Below are positions 16,486 to 25,253 of a DNA stretch of 40,018 nucleotides, one piece after another. Below the pieces are notes generated by a model, which worked only from the letters and a program-made list of their open reading frames with translations, was not told the origin of the DNA and searched no databases. Each line of letters opens with the position of its first letter. Within the stretch, counting starts at the first letter, position 1. The stretch covers positions 1 through 40,018 of the forward strand of contig NZ_ATUT01000018.1 in assembly GCF_000420345.1 (NCBI RefSeq), in the 5' to 3' direction. A program made the translations under genes and the position numbers. This DNA is from Faecalicoccus pleomorphus DSM 20574. GTDB lineage: Bacteria; Bacillota_I; Bacilli_A; Erysipelotrichales; Erysipelotrichaceae.

Positions 16486-17340
16486 ATGAAATTATTAGTA
16501 ACAGGTTATAAAGGGCAATTAGGATATGATGTAGTCAATGAGGCTAAATCAAGAGGAATAGTAGCTGTTGGTGTAGATATTGATGAGATGGATATTACTA
16601 ATGCTCAACAAGTAAATGATGTTATTAAAGCAGGAAATTATGATGCAATTGTACATTGTGCCGCATGGACGGCTGTTGATAAAGCTGAAGAGCCTGAATT
16701 GCTTGACAAAGTAAGAGCTGTGAATGCAACAGGAACACAAAATATAGTGAATGTATGTAAAGAATTAAATATTCCAATTATGTATTTTTCAACAGATTAT
16801 GTATTTAATGGACAAGGTACTGTACCATGGAATGAATATGATGAAAGACATCCATTAAATGTATATGGACAAACTAAATATGAAGGTGAATTAGCTGTTG
16901 AGACTTATCCAAAACACTTCATTATTCGTATTGCTTGGGTATTTGGTAAGAATGGAAATAACTTTATTAAAACAATGCTTCGATTAGGAAAAGAAAAAGG
17001 AGCCGTAAGCGTTGTAAATGATCAGATAGGGAATCCAACATATACATTTGACTTAGCTAAACTTGTAGTAGATATGATACAAACCGATAAATATGGAACA
17101 TATCATGCAACAAATTCTGGAGATTTTATCAGCTGGTATGATTTTGCTTGTGAAATATTTAGACAAGCTGGAATGAATTATGTAAAGGTAACTCCGGTAG
17201 ATAGCACTGCCTTTCCTGCAAAGGCAATACGTCCTAAAAACTCTAGAATGAATCAAACAGAACTAGATAAAAATGGATTTAAACGTTTACCTACGTGGCA
17301 AGATGCATTGGCAAGATATTTGAAAGAAATAAATTCATAA
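16486..17340 (+). CDS. rmlD: dTDP-4-dehydrorhamnose reductase
   Basis: Last step of dTDP-L-rhamnose synthesis, NAD(P)H-dependent reduction of the 4-keto group. 284 residues, normal length. The Rossmann motif is G-Y-K-G-Q-L-G-Y at residues 7-14. H-C-A-A-W-T-A-V-D-K-A-E and the catalytic Y-G-Q-T-K (about 126-130) are present, as is F-S-T-D-Y-V-F-N-G. With this gene the pathway from glucose-1-phosphate to dTDP-rhamnose is complete in the locus, although rmlD is separated from rmlB by three transferase/flippase genes. Confidence 0.97.
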   Translation: MKLLVTGYKGQLGYDVVNEAKSRGIVAVGVDIDEMDITNAQQVNDVIKAGNYDAIVHCAAWTAVDKAEEPELLDKVRAVNATGTQNIVNVCKELNIPIMYFSTDYVFNGQGTVPWNEYDERHPLNVYGQTKYEGELAVETYPKHFIIRIAWVFGKNGNNFIKTMLRLGKEKGAVSVVNDQIGNPTYTFDLAKLVVDMIQTDKYGTYHATNSGDFISWYDFACEIFRQAGMNYVKVTPVDSTAFPAKAIRPKNSRMNQTELDKNGFKRLPTWQDALARYLKEINS

Positions 17341-17360
17341 GGAAAGTTGGTTAAACTTAC

Positions 17361-18278
17361 ATGATTTCCGTAATAATGTCTACATACAAAGAGAGCGAAT
17401 TACAGTTAAGACAATCTATAGAATCTATCCTAAATCAAACTTATGAAGACTTTGAATATATAATTATTTTAGATTGTCCTGATAATCAATTGCACAAGAC
17501 TATTATTGAATCATATAAAGAGAAGGGCCCGAGAGTTAGATTTTATATAAATGAAATGAATATTGGCTTAGCAAATTCATTGAATAAGGGAATTCAACTA
17601 GCAAATGGGGAGTTTATCGCGCGAATGGACGCAGATGATATTTCATTACCAGACCGATTTAAAAATCAATTAAAATATATCCAAGATAAGAATTACGATT
17701 TAATTGGTGGTATTACTCAAATGATCGATGAAAATGGAGATTTAATATATTCTATACAAAAGGTTCCCACGAACTATGATAAAATCAAAAAAATATTAAA
17801 GTATGGGCAATGCATAGCGCATCCTACATGGTTTGGAAAGAAAGTCGTTTTTGAAACTTTAAATGGATATCGGGAAATTCCTTTATGCGAAGATTATGAC
17901 TTTACTTTAAGAGCGGTATTAAGTGGATATAGAATTTCAAATCTAAATAAAATAGTATTACAGTATCGAATGACTAATCATAGTATTTCACGGCAAAATT
18001 TATTTGAACAGTATCTGTATATGACTTATATTACTAAACAATATAAGCAAGGTAAAATTAGTGATATAGAAAAGGCCAAGAAATATGTTGAAGATAAAAA
18101 TGATTTAAAACAATCAAAAAAATATCTACAAGCTAATATCTTGTTTAATTCCATGCTACGAGAAATTTCACAAAAGAAGTTATTGAGTTTTGTAAAACAT
18201 GGATTTCAATTAGTTTTTACTTCTCGATATTATTTAGATAAAATCTTTCGTTTTGTTTTATTATCACTTAACTCATAG
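17361..18278 (+). CDS. GT2 glycosyltransferase
   Basis: 305 residues with a GT-A fold: S-V-I-M-S-T-Y-K-E at the N-terminus, S-I-L-N-Q-T-Y-E-D-F-E, N-I-G-L-A-N-S-L-N-K-G and the metal site R-M-D-A-D-D-I-S-L-P-D-R. This is the common capsular or wall-polysaccharide GT2 type. C-terminal residues about 225-305 are helical with a hydrophobic end, which may lie on the membrane. It is the last gene before a strong terminator, so it closes the polysaccharide locus. Donor sugar unknown. Confidence 0.87.
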   Translation: MISVIMSTYKESELQLRQSIESILNQTYEDFEYIIILDCPDNQLHKTIIESYKEKGPRVRFYINEMNIGLANSLNKGIQLANGEFIARMDADDISLPDRFKNQLKYIQDKNYDLIGGITQMIDENGDLIYSIQKVPTNYDKIKKILKYGQCIAHPTWFGKKVVFETLNGYREIPLCEDYDFTLRAVLSGYRISNLNKIVLQYRMTNHSISRQNLFEQYLYMTYITKQYKQGKISDIEKAKKYVEDKNDLKQSKKYLQANILFNSMLREISQKKLLSFVKHGFQLVFTSRYYLDKIFRFVLLSLNS

Positions 18279-18311
18279 CAAATCTCTATACAATATAGCG
18301 ATTTGCTTTTT
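18277..18311 (+). terminator. Intrinsic terminator of the polysaccharide locus
   Basis: AGCAAATC (18277-18284) pairs with GATTTGCT (18300-18307). The inner CTATA/TATAG stem extends it across one mismatch. Four more Ts follow. The hairpin starts inside the stop codon of the last glycosyltransferase. Confidence 0.88.
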
Positions 18312-18368
18312 ATATGATTGAATTTACTTAAATATTTCGTTAAGCTTTAGGGGAGAGGAGAGTTATAA

Positions 18369-21300
18369 ATGAAAAGTATAATAAGAAAGGGAGCAGCTTT
18401 AATGCTGTTTATGGCAATGGTAATAAACTGTTTTTCGGTTTCGCCTATTTATGCTCATGAAGACAATGTGAACAGTGGAGAAACTATGACAGAAATAGAA
18501 AATTCTGAAAATAACATGGAAGAAGGTTTTCCTAGTGAGGATGTAACATTACCTGAAGAAAATGAAAATAATATTCCTGAGAAGGATCAAATAACTCATG
18601 ATACTCAAATTCAGGATAATGGGGTTGTAGAAGATAAGGAAGAAGTATCAACTCCAATTCCTGGGGATACTTCTTTAGTTAACTATTTTTATGTAGGGTA
18701 TCCTTATTTACAAGCTCCGGCATCACAAGAGTTTGTATTATCCTTTGGTACAGGTACAGAAAATATTTCTAGAATTGTATTAAAGTATCAGAAAGATAAT
18801 GGAAATTTAATAGAGTTAGAGAGCTCAAGGCAATCAGAAGAGCTTTATGTTTTTAAGAAAGATTTTACAGAATCGGATAAAGGGACTTATAAAGTCATCG
18901 GATTCAGTTATTTTGTTGATTCTCAAGAATATACAATTAGTTTTTCTGATTTAGAAATGGATGTACGTTTTGGTGTAAATCAAGAGTATGATGGATATGG
19001 AGAAAATGAAGGATATACAATTGATGAAAACGGGAATGAAGTAGAAGAATCTGATGAAATCAATGACTCTATGGCTCAGGAAATTGAATCATCGGTTGTA
19101 TCCTTGAATGGTTCTAATGTGGCTAGTACAGAAGATTTGGTAGAATCTGTTTTAAAAGAAAATGCACAAACGCCTCAAAACAACAGTAGAAAAAAGCGTT
19201 CAATCACAACTTATTCAGAGAATAATCCTCTAGTGATCTGTATTGATCCAGGACATGGGGGTAGTGAAAGCGGTACTGTAGTAGTGGATGGTTCTTTAGA
19301 GAAGAATTTGAATTTAAAGATTGCCATGTATTTGAAAGAAGAACTAGAACAATATAACAATGTTAAGGTTGTAATGACTAGAACAAGTGATGTTTATGTT
19401 AGCTTGCAAGATAGAGCAAGAATTGCAGCAAATGCTGGCGCTAAAGCTTTAGTTAGTATCCACATTAATGCCACTGGATGGGGGACGCAAAATAAAGTAT
19501 CTGGGGCAGAGGTATATTACCCTCACGCCAATTACAATGCTTCCGTTTCTGAGACAGGTAAAAATCTAGCTCAAAATATTTTGAATGAACTGGTTGGCTT
19601 AGGTTTAAATAACTTGGGTATCAAAGTTAAATATGTATATGACTCTGAAACTGGAAAACCAGCGAATGATCCGGCTTATGATTATCCGGATGGTTCTGTA
19701 GGGGATTATTATGGAGTGATTCGTTATAGCAAAGAATTAGGTGTTGCAGGAATCATTGTTGAGCATGCAATGTCAGATAATTGGAGTGATTTTAATAATT
19801 TTTTGAGTTCGGATGCGAAACTTAAAAATTTAGGTATTGCGGATGCGACAGGAATTGCCAAAGCGTTTGGATTACAAAAGATAGATAGAAACTATCTAAA
19901 TCAACTTGCACTACAATATAAAAATACCATTAAAGATGGGACATATTCACTTTCATTAAAAGGAGATTCTAAAGTAGTATCTGTAAAGGATGCTTCAACA
20001 TCGGATAATGCCAACATCATTATGCAAAATAATGCTACTTCGGATTATCAAGGTTGGAGAATAATAAATAATGATAACGGGTATGTTTCAATTCAAAATG
20101 TGTATAGTGGAAAGGCTTTGTCAATTAATAACGGAGCTGAAAACGCAATCTGCCAAAAGAATCCAAATTTGTCATATGATAGTTTGTGGATTATTCAGCC
20201 AAGTGGTTCAGGATATAAAATTGTATCAGCCTCTAATATTGAAAATTACTTGAATGTATCTTCTGAAAGAGTGGTTTTAGGAAATGATTCAAGTCAAGTA
20301 TGGAATTTTAAATCTTATTCTCAAAATATTGCAAGTATCTTATATAGAGCACATGTGCAAGATACCGGTTGGCAATCATGGGTTCAAAATGGAGATACTG
20401 CAGGGACCACAGGTAAAAATAAGAGAATTGAAGCAATAAATTTAAAACTTTCAGAGAATATTGCAGGAGGAATTGAATACCAGGCTCATGTTGAAAATAT
20501 AGGTTGGCAAGACTGGGTATCTAACGGCCAATTGTCAGGTACGACTGGGAAAAATCTGCAGATGGAAGCTGTTCGAATAAAACTTTCTGGTGATGCTGAA
20601 AAAAAATATGATGTATATTATAGGGCTCATGCTCAGGAATTTGGCTGGTTAGACTGGGCAAAAAACGGTGAAAGTGCAGGTACACAAGGTTATAATTTTC
20701 ACTTGGAAGCTTTAGAGATACAGTTAGTAACTAAAGGCGGAAAAGCTCCGGGAAATACTTCGGTACCTTTTAAGCAAAAGGAAACGAATATAAAAAAACT
20801 GTCCTATCAAACACATGTTGAGAATATAGGTTGGCAAGATTTAAAGTATGATGGGGAAATTAGTGGAACAAGTGGTCAGTCTTTACGATTAGAGGCTATT
20901 AAGATTTCTTTAGCGAATTTGACTCATACGGGTTCTATCGAATATGCAACACATATTCAAGATATTGGCTGGCAAAATTGGAAAGCAAATGGAGATTTAA
21001 GCGGAACCACAGGCCAAAATAAACGCTTAGAAGCTATTAAGATTCGTCTTACTGGAGAAATTGCTGATTATTATGACGTTTATTATCGAGTTCATGCACA
21101 AGAGTTTGGTTGGTTAGATTGGGCAAAAGATGGTCAAGAAGCAGGAACTGCAGGTTATAGTTATCGTTTAGAGGCTATTCAGATACAACTCGTTGAAAAA
21201 GGTCTATCAGCACCGGGAAGCACTGAAACACCTTTTATTCAACGCTTGATAAGATACCAAACACATGTTGAGAATATAGGCTGGCAAGATTTTAAATATG

Positions 21301-22256
21301 ATGGTGAAACGAGTGGAACTAGTGGTGAATCATTACGATTAGAATCTATAAAAATCACACTGCCTAGTCTCAGTACACAAGGAAGTGTACAATATAGTAC
21401 TCATATACAGGATATTGGATGGCAAAATTGGGTTTCAAACGGACAACTAAGTGGAACAACTGGACAGAAGAAAAGGCTAGAAGCGATTAAAATTAAATTA
21501 ACAGGTTCATTATCTTCTAAATATGATATTTACTATAGAGTTCATGCACAAAATTTTGGTTGGTTAGATTGGGCGAAAAATGGTGACAATGCTGGAACTG
21601 AGGGATATGCATATCGCCTAGAAGCCATAGAAATTCGTATGATTCCCAAAGGAGAAAATGCACCAGGAAGTACAGAAAATCCATTTTATAAAAAACAAGA
21701 AGCAGTTACATCGGGTTATTTGATTATGGGTACTTCAAATGTTACAGATAAGGAATTAGTTTCATATTTTAACCGCTATAAAGGAAGTACCGTTTATGAC
21801 ACATATTTAGGAACAAATTCAAAATATAATGGAGTATTATCAAAAGGTGGTGCAGCTACTATTGAAGATTTTTGTAAGATTTTTTATGAAGAATGTTTAG
21901 CTGAAGGTGTAAAACCAGAAGTAGCTTTTGCACAATCCATGTTAGAGACAGGATTTTTAAGATATGGTGGAGATGTTTTACCCAATCAATATAATTTTGC
22001 TGGTCTGGGAGCAACAGGAAATGGAGTTCATGGGAATTCGTTTAAAGATGTTAGAACAGGAATAAGAGCACAAGTTCAACATCTAAAATGTTATGCATCT
22101 ATGGATCCATTGAATCAACCGTTAGTTGATCAGCGTTGGAGTGAATCCTTAAGAGGAAAAGCACCCACAGTTGAAAAACTTCAAGGAACTTGGGCAACTT
22201 CCACGACATATGCTAAGACACTTTTACAAGCAATAGATAGAATTAATAGTTTATAG
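18369..22256 (+). CDS. Secreted bifunctional autolysin: amidase, ricin-type lectin, nine ChW repeats, glucosaminidase
   Basis: 1295 residues. Signal peptide about 1-27 (ends S-P-I-Y-A). An acidic linker and an unassigned beta-rich region follow, to about 205. Amidase_3 domain about 288-500 with zinc/catalytic residues H296 (D-P-G-H-G-G), E311, H365 (S-I-H-I-N) and E465 (V-E-H-A). Ricin-type lectin about 515-650. Nine ChW repeats about 657-1107. C-terminal glucosaminidase about 1120-1295 with catalytic E1193 (S-M-L-E-T-G-F). It should cut both the sugar-peptide amide bond and the glycan chain of peptidoglycan. All key residues are present. It is a single gene after a terminator, with a very strong ribosome site GGGGAGAGGAGAG. 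Its position beside the polysaccharide locus suggests its repeats bind that polymer or the wall. Confidence 0.93.
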   Translation: MKSIIRKGAALMLFMAMVINCFSVSPIYAHEDNVNSGETMTEIENSENNMEEGFPSEDVTLPEENENNIPEKDQITHDTQIQDNGVVEDKEEVSTPIPGDTSLVNYFYVGYPYLQAPASQEFVLSFGTGTENISRIVLKYQKDNGNLIELESSRQSEELYVFKKDFTESDKGTYKVIGFSYFVDSQEYTISFSDLEMDVRFGVNQEYDGYGENEGYTIDENGNEVEESDEINDSMAQEIESSVVSLNGSNVASTEDLVESVLKENAQTPQNNSRKKRSITTYSENNPLVICIDPGHGGSESGTVVVDGSLEKNLNLKIAMYLKEELEQYNNVKVVMTRTSDVYVSLQDRARIAANAGAKALVSIHINATGWGTQNKVSGAEVYYPHANYNASVSETGKNLAQNILNELVGLGLNNLGIKVKYVYDSETGKPANDPAYDYPDGSVGDYYGVIRYSKELGVAGIIVEHAMSDNWSDFNNFLSSDAKLKNLGIADATGIAKAFGLQKIDRNYLNQLALQYKNTIKDGTYSLSLKGDSKVVSVKDASTSDNANIIMQNNATSDYQGWRIINNDNGYVSIQNVYSGKALSINNGAENAICQKNPNLSYDSLWIIQPSGSGYKIVSASNIENYLNVSSERVVLGNDSSQVWNFKSYSQNIASILYRAHVQDTGWQSWVQNGDTAGTTGKNKRIEAINLKLSENIAGGIEYQAHVENIGWQDWVSNGQLSGTTGKNLQMEAVRIKLSGDAEKKYDVYYRAHAQEFGWLDWAKNGESAGTQGYNFHLEALEIQLVTKGGKAPGNTSVPFKQKETNIKKLSYQTHVENIGWQDLKYDGEISGTSGQSLRLEAIKISLANLTHTGSIEYATHIQDIGWQNWKANGDLSGTTGQNKRLEAIKIRLTGEIADYYDVYYRVHAQEFGWLDWAKDGQEAGTAGYSYRLEAIQIQLVEKGLSAPGSTETPFIQRLIRYQTHVENIGWQDFKYDGETSGTSGESLRLESIKITLPSLSTQGSVQYSTHIQDIGWQNWVSNGQLSGTTGQKKRLEAIKIKLTGSLSSKYDIYYRVHAQNFGWLDWAKNGDNAGTEGYAYRLEAIEIRMIPKGENAPGSTENPFYKKQEAVTSGYLIMGTSNVTDKELVSYFNRYKGSTVYDTYLGTNSKYNGVLSKGGAATIEDFCKIFYEECLAEGVKPEVAFAQSMLETGFLRYGGDVLPNQYNFAGLGATGNGVHGNSFKDVRTGIRAQVQHLKCYASMDPLNQPLVDQRWSESLRGKAPTVEKLQGTWATSTTYAKTLLQAIDRINSL
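20337..21692 (+). repeat. Nine ChW repeats arranged as three triads (about 450 bp each)
   Basis: Each repeat of about 45 residues has the form Y-x-x-H-(V/A/I)-(Q/E)-x-x-G-W-x-x-W-x-x-x-G-x-x-(S/A)-G-T-x-G, then L-E-A-I-x-I-x-L. Every third copy differs in a fixed way (Y-D-(V/I)-Y-Y-R-x-H-A-Q-(E/N)-F-G-W-L-D-W-A-K) and is followed by an A-P-G-(S/N)-T spacer, so the unit is a triad. Triads start near 20337, 20790 and 21245. Triads 2 and 3 are most alike in DNA, for example ACACATGTTGAGAATATAGG near both starts, which points to recent duplication. Confidence 0.88.
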
Positions 22257-22261
22257 ATTTA

Positions 22262-22295
22262 AAAGATAAGCGAATTTATGCGCTTATCTTTTTTT
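22262..22295 (+). terminator. Intrinsic terminator after the autolysin gene
   Basis: AGATAAGCG (22264-22272) and CGCTTATCT (22281-22289) form a 9-bp stem with an 8-base loop, followed by an uninterrupted T run to 22295. Confidence 0.9.
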
Positions 22296-22353
22296 ATAGG
22301 CATGATATTGAGATATAATAAAAATAGATAAAGTTATATTAAGGAGATAATAT

Positions 22354-25242
22354 ATGCGAAAGATAACGAGTGTAATGAGTGTTGTATTGAGTCTAAGCAT
22401 CATGACAACACCAGTATATGCACAGGAAACCAGAGACTGGACGAATGAGGAAAGTTTTGTACCATCACTTTCAAAACAGGAAGAAGGAACATTAACCTTT
22501 GACTTCAGGTTTATGCAGGAGCAGCCTGTGCAGGGAGAACATGCAAGCGTAGTTTTGCCGGAAAACTATATGGTGTTTGAAAATACGGAACCAGTACCTG
22601 TCTATGCCTACACAGTGGAAACAGATCAGATTACTGACATGGTCCTGGGAACTGTGGAAGTGGAAGATGGAGAAGCAATAATTACCTTTAGTGGAGAATC
22701 GGTAGATTATTCAATTTTTAAAGGTGAATTCAATGTAACAGGGGATTTTATTGATGAACAGTATGAAACAGATGTGGTTTCATGGAATTTAAATGACAAG
22801 GTGCAGGAAAATCTTCGACTTCCAGAGAAGACGGAAGTACCAGTAAAAGAAGAGGAACAACCTGCGGAGGACGAAATAGACAATATTGAAACCGAACCAA
22901 GTGTTGAGGAAGAAGAGAAACCGGTAATGGAAGAAACGGAACCGGAAGAATCGCCAGAGATAACACCAGAGGCTGCAGTAAATAGCCTTGAAGAGGATAC
23001 AGAAGGCCTGCACTATCAGGCCCATGTACAAAACATAGGATGGATGGATGCAGTCAATGATGGAGAAGTCGCAGGAACACAAGGGCAAAATCTGAGAATG
23101 GAGGCTCTGAAAATCGATTTAGATTCAGAAGAGATCCAGTATCGTGGCCATGTACAGAATCTAGGATGGCAAAACTGGGTGACCGGTAGCCAAATGGCCG
23201 GAACAACGGGACAGGATCTTCGCATGGAGGCAGTCGAGATCAAACTGACCGGAGAGATGGCGCAGAAATATGATATTTATTACCGAGTGCATGTGTCCGA
23301 TTATGGAACGCTAGGCTGGGCAAAGAATGGTCAGACGGCTGGGACAACCGATCTGAATACATCAATGCAGTCCATTGAAATTTGTTTGTATGAAAAAGGT
23401 GATGTGAGTGCGCCACAAACGGGAGGATCCAGTTTATCACCTACGAACAAAGGAACCTTGACTTACCAGGCCCATGTACAGAATATTGGCTGGCAGGGAA
23501 GCGTGGCTGATGGAGACATTGCCGGAACGCAAAAAAAATCTCTTCGAATGGAAGCATTAAGAATCTATTTAAATAATCCGGAAGGAGTGGAAGGATCCGT
23601 AAGATATAAGGCCCATGTAGAAAATATAGGCTGGCAAGACTGGGTAGGAAATGGAGAGATAGCCGGAACGACGGGGCAGGATCTTAGAATCGAAGCGGTA
23701 CAGATAGAACTAACCGGTGCGATGGCAGAGCGCTATGATATTTATTACCGAGTGCATGTGTCCGATTATGGAACATTGGGCTGGGCCAAAAATGGAGAGG
23801 TAGCCGGAACAACGGATTACAAGAAGGCAGCACAGTCCATTGAGATCCGGTTGTATGAAAAAGGAGACAGCAGTGCACCACAGACAGGAGGCTCCTACCT
23901 AACACCGACCAATAAGGGAATGATAACTTATCAGGCTCATGTGGAGAACATAGGTTGGCAGGACAGTGTAGCTGATGGTAATATGGCAGGAACGCAGGGC
24001 CGATCCTTACGAATGGAAGCGATGAAGATATATCTGAACAATCCGGAAGGAGTGGAAGGATCTGTAAGATATAAAGCCCATGTACAGAACATAGGTTGGC
24101 AGAATTGGGTAAACAGCGGACAAGTAGCTGGTACTACGGGACAGGATCTACGGATGGAAGCGATACAGATAGAGCTGACTGGAGAGATGGCTGAAAAATA
24201 TGATATCTATTATCGGGTTCATGTATCCAACTATGGGACACTCGGCTGGGCCAAAAATGGAGACAAAGCAGGAACTGAATCCATGCAGACTGCAATACAA
24301 TCGATAGAGATTAAAATTTTGGAAAAAGGAGATCAAAGCATAGAATGTTCAGACGGTTATTTAGGTCCAGAACGTTTAGGCACTTTATCTTACAGTGTCC
24401 AAGTTGAAAACTCGTGGCAAGAAAATAAAACAAGTGGTGAAATAAGTGGAACTACTGGTCAATCAAAGATGTTAACTGGGTTAAGAATGTCGATAGAAAA
24501 TAATAGCGAAAATTGTTTTGATGGTAGCATACAATATCAGGCACATTTCTCTAACGATGGATGGACGAATACTGCAGCAGATGGAACAGATTCAGTTTCT
24601 AATGGGAATGGTATTGAGGCTATAAAAATAAGTTTAACTGGAGAACTGGCAAAATATTGTGATGTGTATTATCGAACCCATGTTGAAAACTTAGGTTGGA
24701 TGGGCTGGGCTAAAAATGGCCAAGCAGCAGGTACCACTAAGTTAGGTTATCATATGGAAGCACTAGAAGTTCGCTTAGTTCTTAAAGGGACGTATGTAGG
24801 GCCTAATGAGAACTATTATAAAGACTACCTGAATCCTACATTACAAAAGGCACATGAAATTAATAACTCTTTAGGGCGTGATTTAAGAGCAGCTTTCAAT
24901 TATGCAAAGAGTATTACTTACTCCCGCTATGAACCAGCGGACTATAATGGCTATGGAAGTGAAAACTATGCGGCTTATGGTTTTGCAACACATCGTGGGA
25001 ATTGTTATGTAATGGCTGCTGTGTTTACTTACTTAGCTAAAGATCTTGGATATGATGCTCATCAAGTAGGTGGATATCAAGGAAGCTACAATACGCCACA
25101 TTCCTGGGTTGAAATCGTAATTAATGGAACCATTTATGTATTTGACCCAGATTTTGAAAAAGAATTAGGCAGAAATGGATACATGTTTACGTATGGAACT
25201 TCGGGTACATTAATGTATCACAGTTATTCAAGAATGAATTAA
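22354..25242 (+). CDS. Secreted transglutaminase-like protein with twelve ChW repeats
   Basis: 962 residues. Signal peptide about 1-23 (ends T-P-V-Y-A). A beta-rich N-terminal domain spans about 25-155; an acidic Glu/Pro linker spans about 155-215. Twelve ChW repeats run from 218 to about 812. A transglutaminase-core domain (about 840-962) has a complete Cys-His-Asp triad: C884 (R-G-N-C-Y-V-M-A), H916 (P-H-S-W-V-E-I) and D931 (F-D-P-D). Such domains are cysteine peptidases or acyl transferases acting on wall peptides or proteins; which applies is not clear. Codons and base composition change near 24330: repeats 1-9 are visibly richer in G and C than repeats 10-12, the catalytic domain and the neighbours. 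The ribosome site is AAGGAGAT, and TATAAT at 22314-22319 is a likely -10 box. The lipoprotein gene follows after 11 bases. Confidence 0.9.
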   Translation: MRKITSVMSVVLSLSIMTTPVYAQETRDWTNEESFVPSLSKQEEGTLTFDFRFMQEQPVQGEHASVVLPENYMVFENTEPVPVYAYTVETDQITDMVLGTVEVEDGEAIITFSGESVDYSIFKGEFNVTGDFIDEQYETDVVSWNLNDKVQENLRLPEKTEVPVKEEEQPAEDEIDNIETEPSVEEEEKPVMEETEPEESPEITPEAAVNSLEEDTEGLHYQAHVQNIGWMDAVNDGEVAGTQGQNLRMEALKIDLDSEEIQYRGHVQNLGWQNWVTGSQMAGTTGQDLRMEAVEIKLTGEMAQKYDIYYRVHVSDYGTLGWAKNGQTAGTTDLNTSMQSIEICLYEKGDVSAPQTGGSSLSPTNKGTLTYQAHVQNIGWQGSVADGDIAGTQKKSLRMEALRIYLNNPEGVEGSVRYKAHVENIGWQDWVGNGEIAGTTGQDLRIEAVQIELTGAMAERYDIYYRVHVSDYGTLGWAKNGEVAGTTDYKKAAQSIEIRLYEKGDSSAPQTGGSYLTPTNKGMITYQAHVENIGWQDSVADGNMAGTQGRSLRMEAMKIYLNNPEGVEGSVRYKAHVQNIGWQNWVNSGQVAGTTGQDLRMEAIQIELTGEMAEKYDIYYRVHVSNYGTLGWAKNGDKAGTESMQTAIQSIEIKILEKGDQSIECSDGYLGPERLGTLSYSVQVENSWQENKTSGEISGTTGQSKMLTGLRMSIENNSENCFDGSIQYQAHFSNDGWTNTAADGTDSVSNGNGIEAIKISLTGELAKYCDVYYRTHVENLGWMGWAKNGQAAGTTKLGYHMEALEVRLVLKGTYVGPNENYYKDYLNPTLQKAHEINNSLGRDLRAAFNYAKSITYSRYEPADYNGYGSENYAAYGFATHRGNCYVMAAVFTYLAKDLGYDAHQVGGYQGSYNTPHSWVEIVINGTIYVFDPDFEKELGRNGYMFTYGTSGTLMYHSYSRMN
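23005..24792 (+). repeat. Twelve ChW repeats arranged as four triads
   Basis: Repeats follow the same A-B-C order as in the neighbouring autolysin. The third member reads Y-D-I-Y-Y-R-V-H-V-S-(D/N)-Y-G-T-L-G-W-A-K in triads 1-3, which shifts the first G-W, while in triad 4 it has the normal form. Triads 2 and 3 share long nearly identical DNA, including CCGGAAGGAGTGGAAGGAT in both (near 23589 and 24044). Triad 4 is the most diverged and lies in the AT-rich part of the gene. Confidence 0.88.
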
Positions 25243-25253
25243 GGAGATAAGAT

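Noticed and set aside
22748-23905. Several minus-strand open frames across the ChW gene
   Set aside because: They mirror the repeated coding sequence on the + strand, lack ribosome sites and show no domain.
20337-24792. Regularly spaced repeats that could suggest a CRISPR array or tandem satellite
   Set aside because: The repeats lie in frame within two long open genes, their unit of about 130-150 bp encodes a ChW motif, and no short identical repeat with unique spacers is present.
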